In this document: in pieces, positions 1-7,996 of the stretch
How the letters are laid out: each line of letters starts with the position of its first letter
Numbering within the stretch: the first letter of the stretch is position 1
Assembly (NCBI GenBank): GCA_963930185.1
Contig: CAWVLT010000020.1
Coordinates: 1-52,299 of the forward strand
DNA: 52,299 nucleotides
Source of the DNA: JAGZEG01 sp963930185
GTDB taxonomy: Bacteria; Actinomycetota; Coriobacteriia; Coriobacteriales; UMGS124
Direction of reading: 5' to 3'
Made by a program: the position numbers and the translations under genes
The notes under the pieces: model-generated
Told to the model about the DNA's origin: nothing
Databases searched by the model: none
What the model saw: only the letters and a program-made list of their open reading frames with translations

Positions 1-1386
1 CCGCGCGTGCCCCTGTGCTTCCTTGGCCTGGGCGTGTACCGGGCCTGGATCGAGATGGCGTTCGTGGGCACCCCCATCGACTACCCGACCCAGCACTTCG
101 CCGGCCACAACGCGTTTGACCTTGCGATGATCTGCTCCCTGTTCGCGCTCGCCGCGCTCTCGCGCAGGGTCGCACCCCTGCACGAGCGCCGCCTCGCGTG
201 CCCGGCGAGCCTCGCCCTGCTCCTGCTGGCCACGGCGGGCGGGTTCCTCTCGATGGCCGCCCCGCAGCTGGCGCCCTGGCTCGCGTGGCCCTGCGCGATC
301 ATGGGCGGGGCGGGCATCGCGGTGATGATCCTGCTGTGGAGCGAGCTGTACGCCTGCCTCTCGCCGGTGCGCATCTGCCTGTACTACGCCACCTCGCTGC
401 TCGCGGGCGCCGCCATCGTCTACGTCTATCGCGGGTTCATGGCGCCCTGGCAGCCGGCCATGGTCTGCCTGCTGCCGGTCGTCTCGCTGCTGTGCCTGCG
501 CGAGTGCTACCGGCGCATCTCCGACGAGCGCCGCCCGCCGCGCGCCCAGGCCTCGTTCACCTTCCCGTGGAAGCCCATCGCGGTCGTGGCGATCTACGCC
601 TTCGCCTTCGGCCTGCAGGAGGTCGTCTCCTACGCGGACTGGGGCCCGCACTCCTCGCCGGGGATGGTCGCGTGCGCGCTGGTGGTCGTCGCGGGCATCG
701 CGCTGCTGCCGCGCTTCGTGGAGTTCGGCACCATCTACGCCACGTGGCTGCCCTTCCTGTCGGCGACGTTCCTCATCCTGCCGGCGCTGGGCTTCCTCGG
801 GGGCGAGCTCGCCGGCGCCTGCTCGAACCTGGGATACGCCGCGAGCGAGATCTACGTCATGACGATGATCGGGTCGATCTCCTACCACTACGGCGTGCGG
901 GCCGTGTGGCTGTTCGGCATCGAGCGGGGCGTGCGGGCCGTCGCCATGCTGCTCGGGCGGGGCGTCGAGAGCGCGGCGCTCGCCCACGGCCTGTCCGTGG
1001 CGCCGGTCATCGTGGTGGCCGTCCTGGTTGCCACCTTCATGGTGTTCACCGAGAAGCGCCTGAGCTCGGCCTGGGGCGTGCGCCTGCGTCCCGGCGAGGA
1101 GGGGCGGCTCGACGAGGCCGCCCGCCGCTCGGCGCTGGTCGAGCGCTGCGCGGAGCTGGGGGGCAGGGCGGGCCTCTCGCAGCGCGAGGAGGAGGTGCTC
1201 CTGCTGCTGGCGGAGCGCAAGACGGCCGGCGACGTGGAGCGCGAGCTGCTCATCGCCAACGGCACGGCCAAGGCGCACATCGGCCACATCTACCAGAAGC
1301 TGGGCGTGCACTCCCGCGAGGAGCTGTTCGACCTGCTGGGCGTCGAGCGCGGGCCGGACCCCGCTCCCCGCGGCGCGGCCTCGTAG
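1..1386 (+). CDS. Membrane-spanning LuxR-family transcriptional regulator (5' end outside window)
   Basis: The reading frame is open to the first base, so the true start lies upstream; 461 residues are visible. About the first 350 residues are a series of hydrophobic segments, consistent with a polytopic membrane sensor. The C-terminal 65 or so residues form a LuxR/GerE helix-turn-helix: a GLSQREEEVLLLLAERKT segment followed by a recognition helix around NGTAKAHIGHIYQKLGVHSREEL. This membrane-domain plus LuxR architecture is abundant in Coriobacteriia, where such proteins are thought to be one-component sensors. No ligand can be inferred. The next gene, ligA, starts 225 bp downstream and is probably separately expressed. 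Family assignment is confident; the regulon is unknown. Confidence 0.85.
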   Translation, partial: PRVPLCFLGLGVYRAWIEMAFVGTPIDYPTQHFAGHNAFDLAMICSLFALAALSRRVAPLHERRLACPASLALLLLATAGGFLSMAAPQLAPWLAWPCAIMGGAGIAVMILLWSELYACLSPVRICLYYATSLLAGAAIVYVYRGFMAPWQPAMVCLLPVVSLLCLRECYRRISDERRPPRAQASFTFPWKPIAVVAIYAFAFGLQEVVSYADWGPHSSPGMVACALVVVAGIALLPRFVEFGTIYATWLPFLSATFLILPALGFLGGELAGACSNLGYAASEIYVMTMIGSISYHYGVRAVWLFGIERGVRAVAMLLGRGVESAALAHGLSVAPVIVVAVLVATFMVFTEKRLSSAWGVRLRPGEEGRLDEAARRSALVERCAELGGRAGLSQREEEVLLLLAERKTAGDVERELLIANGTAKAHIGHIYQKLGVHSREELFDLLGVERGPDPAPRGAAS

Positions 1387-1610
1387 CGTGAACGCCGCGC
1401 GGGCCGGGCGGTCCGGGCAGGCGCGGCCGCGGGTCTCCCCAATGCGTGCGCATTTCCCGCACCGCGCGTCCATGCCGAGGCGCTATCATGTCGGCCTGCA
1501 CGCGCCCGCGCGCCGCACGGGCCCGCAGCCCGCTCACGGCGCGCCCCGGGAGCGACGAGGCGGGCGAGAGCGCGCCTCGGACAGACCCTTCGACCCAGCT
1601 AGGAGCGCCC

Positions 1611-3887
1611 ATGCCCTCTCGTACGCCCGACGACGCCCAGTCGCAGACCCCCGCCCTCTTCGACGAGGCGGGCGAGCCCACGCCCGAGTCGCGCGGCGAG
1701 AAGTCGCCGGCCGAGCGCGCCGCCGAGCTGCGCCACCTGCTCGACTACCACGCGTATCGCTACTACGCCCTGGACGACCCCGAGATCACCGACGCCCAGT
1801 TCGACGCCCTGGTCCGCGAGCTGCGCGACATAGAGGCGGCCCACCCCGAGCTGGTGACGCCCGACAGCTACACCCAGCGCGTGGGGGGCTACGTCTCCAG
1901 CCAGTTCGCCGAGGTGCGCCACGCCGCGCGCATGTACTCCATCGACGACGTGATGAACCTCCCCGAGCTCGACGAGTGGCTCGAGCGCGTCGAGCGGGAG
2001 CTCGGCGCCCCCACCTCGTACGTCTGCGAGCTCAAGATCGACGGCCTGGGGGTCGCGCTCACCTATCGAGACGGGTCCCTCGTGCGCGCGGCGACCCGCG
2101 GCGACGGCGTGGTGGGGGAGGACGTGACCCTCAACGTCCGCACGATCCGCGACGTACCGCTGCGCCTGCGGCCCGAGGCCCTGGGCCACGTGCTCGACCC
2201 CTCCCGGACCATCGAGGTGCGCGGCGAGGTCTACATGCCCAAGGAGTCGTTCGCCCGCCTCAACGAGCGCGCCGATGAGGAGGGGACGAGGCCCTTCGCC
2301 AACCCGCGCAACGCGGCGGCGGGGTCGCTTCGCCAGAAGGACCCCCGCGTGACGGCCAGCCGCGACCTCGCCACCTTCATGTACGCCCTGGCCGACATGG
2401 ACTCCCTCGACGTCGACAACCAGCGCGACTTCCTGGGCTGGCTGCGCTCGGCCGGCTTCCACGTGAACCCCAACGTCACCCTGTGCCACGACGCCGCCGA
2501 GGTGCACGCCTTCTGCGAGGAGGCCCTGGGCCATCGCGTGGGGCTCGACTACGACATCGACGGCGTGGTGGTCAAGGTCAACTCCTTCGCCCAGCAGCAC
2601 CTGCTCGGCTACACCGCGCGCGCGCCGCGCTTCTTCACGGCGTTCAAGTTCCCCCCCGAGGAGAGGCAGACGGTGCTGCGCCGCATCGCCGTCCAGGTGG
2701 GGCGCACCGGCGCGCTCACGCCGGTGGCGGAGTTCGACCCGGTGGTGGTGGCCGGCTCCACCATCGCCCGCGCCACGCTGCACAACATCGACGAGATCCG
2801 CCGCAAGGACGTGCGCGAGGGCGACACGATCGTCGTGCACAAGGCCGGCGACGTGATCCCCGAGGTGGTGGGGCCGGTCCTGTCGCTGCGCCCCGCGTGG
2901 TCCGTGCCCTTCGAGATGCCCGAGCGCTGTCCGAGCTGCGGCAGCCCCGTCGTGCGCGAGGGCGACGAGGTGGCGTACCGCTGCGTCTCCATCGACTGCC
3001 CCGCCCAGGCGGCCGAGCGCCTGCTCCACTGGGTGAGCCGTCCGGTCATGGACATCGAGCTGGTGGGGGAGAAGCTCGTCGCCGCGCTGATCGACGCCGG
3101 GCTGGTGGGCGACGTCTCGGACTTCTACGACCTGACCGTCGAGCAGGTCGCGGGACTGCCCACCGGGCGCGTCTACGAGAAGGACGTCGTCGGCCATCGC
3201 GCAGGCGACCCCATCCTGCGCAACGGCAAGCCCACCGGACGCGTCTACAAGGACACGGTGGAGAGCCGCCGCGCGGGGGAGCCCGCCACGGTGGGCGCGA
3301 CCATCGCCACGAAGGTGGTGGCCAACATCCAGGCCTCGCGCGAGCGGCCCTTCTCCCGGGTGCTCTTCGGCCTGGGCATCCGCCACGTGGGGAAGACGGT
3401 GGCCGAGACGCTGGTGCGCCGCTTCGGGTCGATCCAGCAGCTCGCGGCGGCCGACGCGCAGACGATCGCCGAGGTCGACGGCGTGGGCCCCGAGATCGCC
3501 GAGAGCGTGTACGACTTCCTGCGCGTGCCCGAGAACCTCGCCGTCATCGAGCGGCTGCGCAAGGTGGGCGTGCGCATGGAGGAGGACGTGGAGCCCCGCA
3601 GGCCCCAGACCCTGGCCGGGCTCACCTTCGTGCTCACGGGCACGCTCGAGCGCTGGTCGCGCGAGCAGGCCGGCGCGGCCCTCAAGGAGCTGGGCGCCAA
3701 GGTGTCCGGCTCGGTGAGCAGGAAGACGAGCTACGTCGTGGCCGGCGAGGCCGCCGGCTCCAAGCTGGCGAAGGCCCGGGAGCTGGGGGTGCCCGTCCTC
3801 GACGAGCAGGCGCTGGCCCGCATCATCGAGACCGGCGCGGCCCCGGGGCCCGGGGACGGCGCGGGGCCCGCCGGCGCCACCGCGTGA
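1611..3887 (+). CDS. ligA: NAD-dependent DNA ligase LigA
   Basis: Seals nicks between Okazaki fragments and in repair, using NAD+ as adenylate donor. The start is the ATG at 1611, with an AGGAG at 1601-1605; the longer upstream frame has no such site. Residues in order: an N-terminal Ia/adenylation domain with the nucleotidylated lysine in CELKIDG (about K142), an OB fold, a four-Cys zinc finger beginning CPSC at about residue 440, helix-hairpin-helix repeats, and a C-terminal BRCT domain (about 670-745). The protein is 758 aa, longer than the usual 670 or so. Part of the excess is an insertion at about residues 518-560, between the zinc finger and the HhH region, made of two copies of a TGRVY(E)KD-V-RAG-P unit. 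All core motifs are intact, so the enzyme is probably functional. Confidence 0.95.
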   Translation: MPSRTPDDAQSQTPALFDEAGEPTPESRGEKSPAERAAELRHLLDYHAYRYYALDDPEITDAQFDALVRELRDIEAAHPELVTPDSYTQRVGGYVSSQFAEVRHAARMYSIDDVMNLPELDEWLERVERELGAPTSYVCELKIDGLGVALTYRDGSLVRAATRGDGVVGEDVTLNVRTIRDVPLRLRPEALGHVLDPSRTIEVRGEVYMPKESFARLNERADEEGTRPFANPRNAAAGSLRQKDPRVTASRDLATFMYALADMDSLDVDNQRDFLGWLRSAGFHVNPNVTLCHDAAEVHAFCEEALGHRVGLDYDIDGVVVKVNSFAQQHLLGYTARAPRFFTAFKFPPEERQTVLRRIAVQVGRTGALTPVAEFDPVVVAGSTIARATLHNIDEIRRKDVREGDTIVVHKAGDVIPEVVGPVLSLRPAWSVPFEMPERCPSCGSPVVREGDEVAYRCVSIDCPAQAAERLLHWVSRPVMDIELVGEKLVAALIDAGLVGDVSDFYDLTVEQVAGLPTGRVYEKDVVGHRAGDPILRNGKPTGRVYKDTVESRRAGEPATVGATIATKVVANIQASRERPFSRVLFGLGIRHVGKTVAETLVRRFGSIQQLAAADAQTIAEVDGVGPEIAESVYDFLRVPENLAVIERLRKVGVRMEEDVEPRRPQTLAGLTFVLTGTLERWSREQAGAALKELGAKVSGSVSRKTSYVVAGEAAGSKLAKARELGVPVLDEQALARIIETGAAPGPGDGAGPAGATA
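3162..3305 (+). repeat. 72-bp tandem duplication inside ligA
   Basis: Two consecutive in-frame units, starting at 3162 and 3234, each encode about 24 residues beginning TGRVY and containing RAG(D/E)P. The copies differ at a number of positions, so this is an old duplication rather than an assembly artefact. It lies in the insertion that separates the zinc finger from the HhH domain of LigA. Confidence 0.7.
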
Positions 3888-4022
3888 GGCCGCGCAGGCG
3901 GGCCTGCGGGTAGGTTCTTCGGGAAAAATGCCCCACAAAAGCACGCGCGCCGTTCTGCGGGCGCGCCTGGTTGGGTACCCTATGGTGGTGCGACGTTGGC
4001 TGACCCATGAAGGAGGAAGTAG

Positions 4023-5267
4023 ATGTCCGAGACGCAGCAGGACGGCCAGATCGATGTCAAGGGCCTCAAGGAGGAGCGCATCCCCGCGAAGCAGTCGGGC
4101 GAGGGCCACGAGGTGTCGTTCGACATAGACGGCCTGCCCGACCAGCTCTTCGTCGGCGACACCGTGCCGCTCGTGCTGTTCGGCGAGTGCTCGAGCGGCT
4201 GTGACCTGGTCGGTGACGCCGTGAGCGTGTGCGACGCCTCGGGCGAGACGATGGCCGCCTCGACGTTCGCGGGTCAGGAGGAGGAGCTCGCCTACACCGA
4301 GGCCATGCTGCTCACGATGCCGCGCGAGCCGGGCGACTACCAGTACAGGATCCACTACGAGCCGCGCGAGATGCCCCTGCCCGACGACGGCGGCCCGGCG
4401 TTCCCCAACCCGCACGCCTCCCGGGACCTGCTGCTCGTCCTCACCGTCGAGGCCCATCACGTCTCGGTGTCCACCTGGGGCCTCACCACGCCGGTGTGGG
4501 TCGGCGAGCCCATCGAGGTCTGCGTGGGCGTCTCCTGCTCCGATGGCTGCGACCTGGGCGGCTGCAGGGTCGAGGTCTACGACGCCGACAACGCGCTGCA
4601 GGCCTCCGGGACGCTCCATGAGCCCGAGGCGCCGCGCAACACCCTGTGGTGGGACAAGCTCGTGGTGCCTGCGGCCCCGACCGAGGCCAAGCTCCACCGC
4701 TGGGAGGCGCGCTTCGTGCCCGACGGCCTGGAGGTCCCCCATGAGGCGGCCACGCACAAGTTCTCCTTCGTGGCGCGCGTGCGCCCCGAGTGCAACGTGA
4801 AGGCGCACGTCATCGACGCGAAGAACGACAAGCCCCTGCGCAGCGCCCGCGTCGAGCTCAAGCCCTCCGACGGCGGCAAGGCCCAGTTCGCGAGCACCGG
4901 GGCGGACGGCGTCGCGACCATCGGCACCTCGAAGGGCAGCTTCGACGTCAAGGTCACCGCGCCGAGCCGCAAGGCGTTCAACGGCAAGATCGAGCTGGAC
5001 GGCCCCGAGATAGAGTTCGAGGTCTGCCTCAATCCCTCGTCGGGCTCCTTCGAGCAGAAGCCGCTGCGCCTCATCGTGCCGGGCGAGGCCGGGCCCCAGG
5101 CAGATGCCCCCGCAGCCGACGCGCCCGAGGTGGCGGCCGGCGTGAGCGACGCGCCCGCCGAGGAGCAGAAGCCTGCCGAGCAGCCGCCCGCCGGGGAGCA
5201 GCATCCCGCTGAGGAGCAGAGGCCTGCCGAGGAGACCGTCCCCGAGGGGGACGCGACGCGCGACTAG
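4023..5267 (+). CDS. Unrecognised protein with repeated Ig-like beta domains and acidic Pro/Ala/Glu tail
   Basis: I do not recognise a named family. The start ATG at 4023 follows a strong AAGGAGGAAG (about 4009-4018). The 414-aa product has no signal peptide or membrane segment, so it is predicted cytoplasmic. Two repeats of about 120 residues look like beta-sandwich domains: one around SSGCDLVGDAVSVCDASGE (about 60-80) and one around CSDGCDLGGCRVEVYDADN (about 165-185), each with paired cysteines. A third domain (about 255-340) resembles a carboxypeptidase-regulatory or SpaA-like fold, with ARVELKPSDGG and GADGVATIGT. The last 60 or so residues are a low-complexity run of EEQKPAEQ/PPAGEQHPAEEQ-type units. 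It appears monocistronic. Such domains usually occur outside the cell, so the missing export signal is notable. Confidence 0.75.
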   Translation: MSETQQDGQIDVKGLKEERIPAKQSGEGHEVSFDIDGLPDQLFVGDTVPLVLFGECSSGCDLVGDAVSVCDASGETMAASTFAGQEEELAYTEAMLLTMPREPGDYQYRIHYEPREMPLPDDGGPAFPNPHASRDLLLVLTVEAHHVSVSTWGLTTPVWVGEPIEVCVGVSCSDGCDLGGCRVEVYDADNALQASGTLHEPEAPRNTLWWDKLVVPAAPTEAKLHRWEARFVPDGLEVPHEAATHKFSFVARVRPECNVKAHVIDAKNDKPLRSARVELKPSDGGKAQFASTGADGVATIGTSKGSFDVKVTAPSRKAFNGKIELDGPEIEFEVCLNPSSGSFEQKPLRLIVPGEAGPQADAPAADAPEVAAGVSDAPAEEQKPAEQPPAGEQHPAEEQRPAEETVPEGDATRD

Positions 5268-5408
5268 GCGGCGCACGGCCTGGGCGCGACACCGCCCGCC
5301 GGCCCGGCCGCCCTTGGATCGGGCGCCGGGCGGGATGGGAGGAGGAGGGGAGCGCAGGCCGTGGGCGGCGCCGCTCGGCGCCTGCGGGCCGCCGTCGCGA
5401 GCCTGATG

Positions 5409-5485
5409 AGAGTTTCTGGCGAAAGTTTCGAGGCAAATCCACGCTTTTGTGGCCCCGTGGCGTGGATTTGCCTCGATAAAACTCT
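5409..5485. repeat. Long nested inverted repeat (hairpin)
   Basis: A perfect 15-bp inverted repeat, CGAGGCAAATCCACG at 5429-5443 and its reverse complement at 5461-5475, has a 17-nt loop. A second perfect 7-bp pair, AGAGTTT (5409-5415) and AAACTCT (5479-5485), encloses it. The arms are A+T-richer than their surroundings. No T-run follows on either strand, so it is not a textbook intrinsic terminator. Confidence 0.7.
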
Positions 5486-5514
5486 GAAGGTGAAGAGAAG
5501 CTTCATGGTTATGT

Positions 5515-5555
5515 GGCCCCGAGACGCCGATTCGGCCTCGGGGCCGACCGTTTTT
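5515..5555 (+). terminator. Possible rho-independent terminator
   Basis: GGCCCCGAG (5515-5523) pairs perfectly with CTCGGGGCC (5537-5545). A run of five T follows at 5551-5555, separated from the stem by five bases. This would serve the rightward transcript from the 4023-5267 gene. Confidence 0.45.
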
Positions 5556-5597
5556 CAGGCGTCGCCTCTCGGCCGTGGCTTCCTCCGCGACCGCCCC

Positions 5598-6470
5598 TCA
5601 CCCCTGGGCGAGCAGCCTCTCGAGCACGACGGCGACCCCGTCGTCGTCGTTTGTGGGGCCCACCTCGTCGGCGCAGCTCCGCACGCGCCGCGAGGCGTTG
5701 CCCATCGCCACGCCGTGCCCTGCGGCCGAGAGCAGCGGGACGTCGTTCTCGTCGTCCCCGAAGGCGAGCGCCCTCCCCATGGGGACGCCCAGCGCGTCGA
5801 GCAGCGCCCGGGCGCCGGTCGCCTTGCTCACGTCGGAGCGTATGACCTCGACGAGCTTTCCGTTCGTGGAGAGGATGACGCAGAGCTGGGGGAAGCGCGC
5901 GGAGAGGACGCGGCGTATCTCCTCGCCGCGCCCGGGGTGGGAGGCCACGCGGCAGAACAGCTTGTTGGGCGCGCGACCCTCGTCGAGCAGCGCGGCGAAG
6001 CTCGCCTGCTCGGGCTGCGCCTGCACGACGGCCGCCTCGCCCTGGACGTCGGGGGCGCCGGGGTCCTCCGCGAACCAGTGGGGGCCCGCGAAGTAGCTCG
6101 GCGCAAGCCACGGCCACAGCGACGACATGACGCCCAGCACCTCGCGGGCCACCTCGAGCGGCAGGGTCTGCGAGGCGATCTGCGCCCCGTCGGGGCCGGT
6201 GACGTAGGCGCCGCTGTAGCAGATGCGGTAGGTCGGCACGCCCAGGCGCTCCGCGATGCCCTCGACGCCGCTGGGCATGCGCCCGGTCGCCAGCGCGAAG
6301 GGCACCCCGGCCGCCGCCAGGGCGCGCACGGCGCGGACGGTGCGCGCCGAGAGCCCGTGCGTGGAGCGCAGCAGCGTGCCGTCCACGTCGCTGAGCACGG
6401 CCCCGTAGGGGAACGCCGTGGCGGGCGCGGGGCGCGCGGTCGCCCCCGTGTCGTTCGTCGCGCTTTCCAT
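5598..6470 (-). CDS. Cof-type HAD-IIB family hydrolase
   Basis: Predicted Mg-dependent cytoplasmic phosphatase acting on small phosphorylated metabolites or sugars; the substrate cannot be told from sequence. HAD motif I is SDVDGTLL (about residues 27-34, with both catalytic Asp), motif II is the ATG of LATGRM, the conserved Lys is in SKATGA, and motif IV is FGDDENDVPLL near the C-terminus. The cap region between motifs II and III is of the Cof (C2B) type, and 290 aa is normal. The gene starts 7 bp after the trpS stop codon with only a weak ribosome site, so it is likely translationally coupled to trpS in a two-gene operon. Confidence 0.9.
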   Translation of the reverse strand: MESATNDTGATARPAPATAFPYGAVLSDVDGTLLRSTHGLSARTVRAVRALAAAGVPFALATGRMPSGVEGIAERLGVPTYRICYSGAYVTGPDGAQIASQTLPLEVAREVLGVMSSLWPWLAPSYFAGPHWFAEDPGAPDVQGEAAVVQAQPEQASFAALLDEGRAPNKLFCRVASHPGRGEEIRRVLSARFPQLCVILSTNGKLVEVIRSDVSKATGARALLDALGVPMGRALAFGDDENDVPLLSAAGHGVAMGNASRRVRSCADEVGPTNDDDGVAVVLERLLAQG

Positions 6471-6477
6471 GCCGTGC

Positions 6478-7527
6478 CTAGTACACCATGCCCATGGCCT
6501 GGCGGACCTCGTCGAGCGTGGCGTCGGCGACCTCGTTCATCCTGCGGTTGCCCTCGTGCAGGACGTCCTTCACGTAGTCGAGGTCCTGCTCGTAGCGCGC
6601 CCGCTGCTCGCGGATGGGCGCCAGGAAGCCGTTCACGCTCTCGGTGACGTAGGCCTTGAGGGCGCCCGCGCCCGCCGAGCCGATCTCATCGGCGATCTCC
6701 TGCTCGGTGCGGCCGGTGCACAGCGCCGCCGTGGTCAGCAGGGCCGAGACGCCGGGGCGCCCCTCGCGGTCGAAGGTGATGGTGCGCTCCGAGTCGGTCG
6801 GCGACTTCTTGATGCGCTTGGCCGTCTCCTCGGGCGTCATGGACAGGGAGATGGCGTTGCCGTAGGACTTGCTCATCTTGCGCCCGTCAAGGCCGGGGAT
6901 CTCCACTGCGTCGTTGAGCAGCGCCTCGGGCTCGGGGAACACGTGGCCGTAGCGCTCGTTGAAGCGCCGGGCCACGGTGCGCGTGATCTCGATGTGGGGG
7001 AGCTGGTCCTTGCCCACGGGCACCACGTTGCCCTTGCAGAACAGGATGTCGCACGCCTGGTGGATGGGGTAGGTGAGCAGAAGGCCGGTGAGCGCGTGGC
7101 CAGACGCCTCCATCTCGGCCTTGACGGTGGGGTTGCGCTGCAGCTCGGCTTCGGTCACCAGCGACAGGAACGGCAGCATGAGCTGGTTGCAGGCGGGTAT
7201 GGCCGAGTGCGTGTAGATCGGGGTCTTGTCGGGGTCGACGCCGCAGGCCAGGTAGTCCATCACCATGTTGTAGACGTTGTCCTGGATGTGCTCGGTGGTG
7301 TCGCGGTCGGTGATGACCTGGTAGTCGGCGATCAGAATCGTCGTCCTGACGCCCATGTTCTGCAGCTTGACGCGCTCGCGGATCGTGCCGAAGTAGTGGC
7401 CGAGGTGCAGCCGTCCGGTGGGGCGGTCGCCCGTGAGCATCACGTACTTCTCGGGATGTACGGCCAGGTCGGCCTTGATCTCGTTGCTGCGACGAAGGCT
7501 TTCCTCGAAGCTACCTACGTTGGGCAT
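6478..7527 (-). CDS. trpS: Tryptophanyl-tRNA synthetase
   Basis: Charges tRNA-Trp with tryptophan in the cytoplasm. The 349-aa product carries the class I signature motifs: TGRLHLGHYFG near residue 35 (HIGH equivalent) and GRKMSKSYGN (KMSKS loop). The start MPNVGSFEESL at 7527 was chosen because GGAGGAGAC lies just upstream on this strand; an upstream in-frame Met would add 27 residues without homology. It is the first gene of a two-gene leftward operon with the HAD phosphatase. I looked in the upstream 300 bp for a T-box leader and could not convincingly see one. Confidence 0.95.
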   Translation of the reverse strand: MPNVGSFEESLRRSNEIKADLAVHPEKYVMLTGDRPTGRLHLGHYFGTIRERVKLQNMGVRTTILIADYQVITDRDTTEHIQDNVYNMVMDYLACGVDPDKTPIYTHSAIPACNQLMLPFLSLVTEAELQRNPTVKAEMEASGHALTGLLLTYPIHQACDILFCKGNVVPVGKDQLPHIEITRTVARRFNERYGHVFPEPEALLNDAVEIPGLDGRKMSKSYGNAISLSMTPEETAKRIKKSPTDSERTITFDREGRPGVSALLTTAALCTGRTEQEIADEIGSAGAGALKAYVTESVNGFLAPIREQRARYEQDLDYVKDVLHEGNRRMNEVADATLDEVRQAMGMVY

Positions 7528-7773
7528 GTACTCGTCTCCTCCAAAACGCGGTGCAGGGCCGGCTGGCCCGACTAGATGGGACGCACCCCGAGGCGACGGG
7601 CTGCGCATGTACGTGGGACATGGTAATCCAAAAGGGGCCGTCGGGCGCCCACATTCTGACTTTCCGGCCTCATCTGGACGGATTCGCCCTGGAGGCTCGG
7701 CAATTCCTCACGCGAACGCGGTTCTTGTTGCGTGCGCGGCCCTCGTTGCACGCAAATGACTGTGCTCCCGCGG

Positions 7774-7815
7774 CCGGCGCCATTCAGCCGACACCATTCA
7801 GCCGGCACCGTTCCT
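7774..7815. repeat. 14-bp tandem repeat, three copies
   Basis: Three consecutive 14-mers: CCGGCGCCATTCAG (7774-7787), CCGACACCATTCAG (7788-7801) and CCGGCACCGTTCCT (7802-7815, diverged). They lie about 250 bp upstream of trpS and 180 bp upstream of the rightward gene. Confidence 0.75.
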
Positions 7816-7870
7816 GAAGGCGGCTTGGGGTTTCTGCGTCTTCCGTGCAGGGCGCCCGCATGGGGAGGAT

Positions 7871-7900
7871 TTGCGCGCGTTTAGGTGAAAAGAATATATG
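7871..7900 (+). promoter_or_regulatory. Candidate promoter for the DUF4013-like gene
   Basis: TTGCGC (7871-7876) is followed after 18 bp by TATATG (7895-7900), in the only A+T-rich stretch of this gap. An imperfect palindrome ATGTAT-N5-ATACAT overlaps the downstream side and could be an operator. Confidence 0.4.
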
Positions 7901-7996
7901 TATGCTGTATACATCTGGCGCATGGTTCTGGCCACGTCACGGTGGGTCGTACCGCAGCGGGGCCGGGGGAGTCATACGACTGAAGGGACGTTTGTC

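Larger units (their letters stand above)
5268..5597. other. Intergenic region with nested inverted repeats
   Basis: No supported gene. The gap separates a rightward gene from the 3' end of a leftward operon. It holds a G+C-rich imperfect hairpin (about 5295-5334), a long inverted repeat (5409-5485) and a second hairpin with a T-run (5515-5555). One or more probably act as terminators for the convergent transcripts. Confidence 0.6.
7528..7996. other. Divergent intergenic region between trpS and a DUF4013-like gene
   Basis: This holds control sequences for two divergent genes. Visible items are an 8-bp inverted repeat TTGCGTGC/GCACGCAA (about 7728-7755), a triple 14-bp tandem repeat (7774-7815), and an A+T-rich stretch at 7885-7915 that includes a candidate -10. 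No coding frame here looks real. Confidence 0.6.

Noticed and set aside
1599..5276. Minus-strand open frame of 1225 codons opposite ligA and the Ig-like gene
   Set aside because: It is antisense to two well-supported genes, has a repetitive Gly/Arg/Leu/His composition, and arises from G+C-rich third positions.
7528..7830. T-box riboswitch upstream of trpS
   Set aside because: On the minus strand an AGAACCGCG-like string occurs near 7715-7723, but no convincing T-box core, specifier loop or terminator/antiterminator pair could be found.
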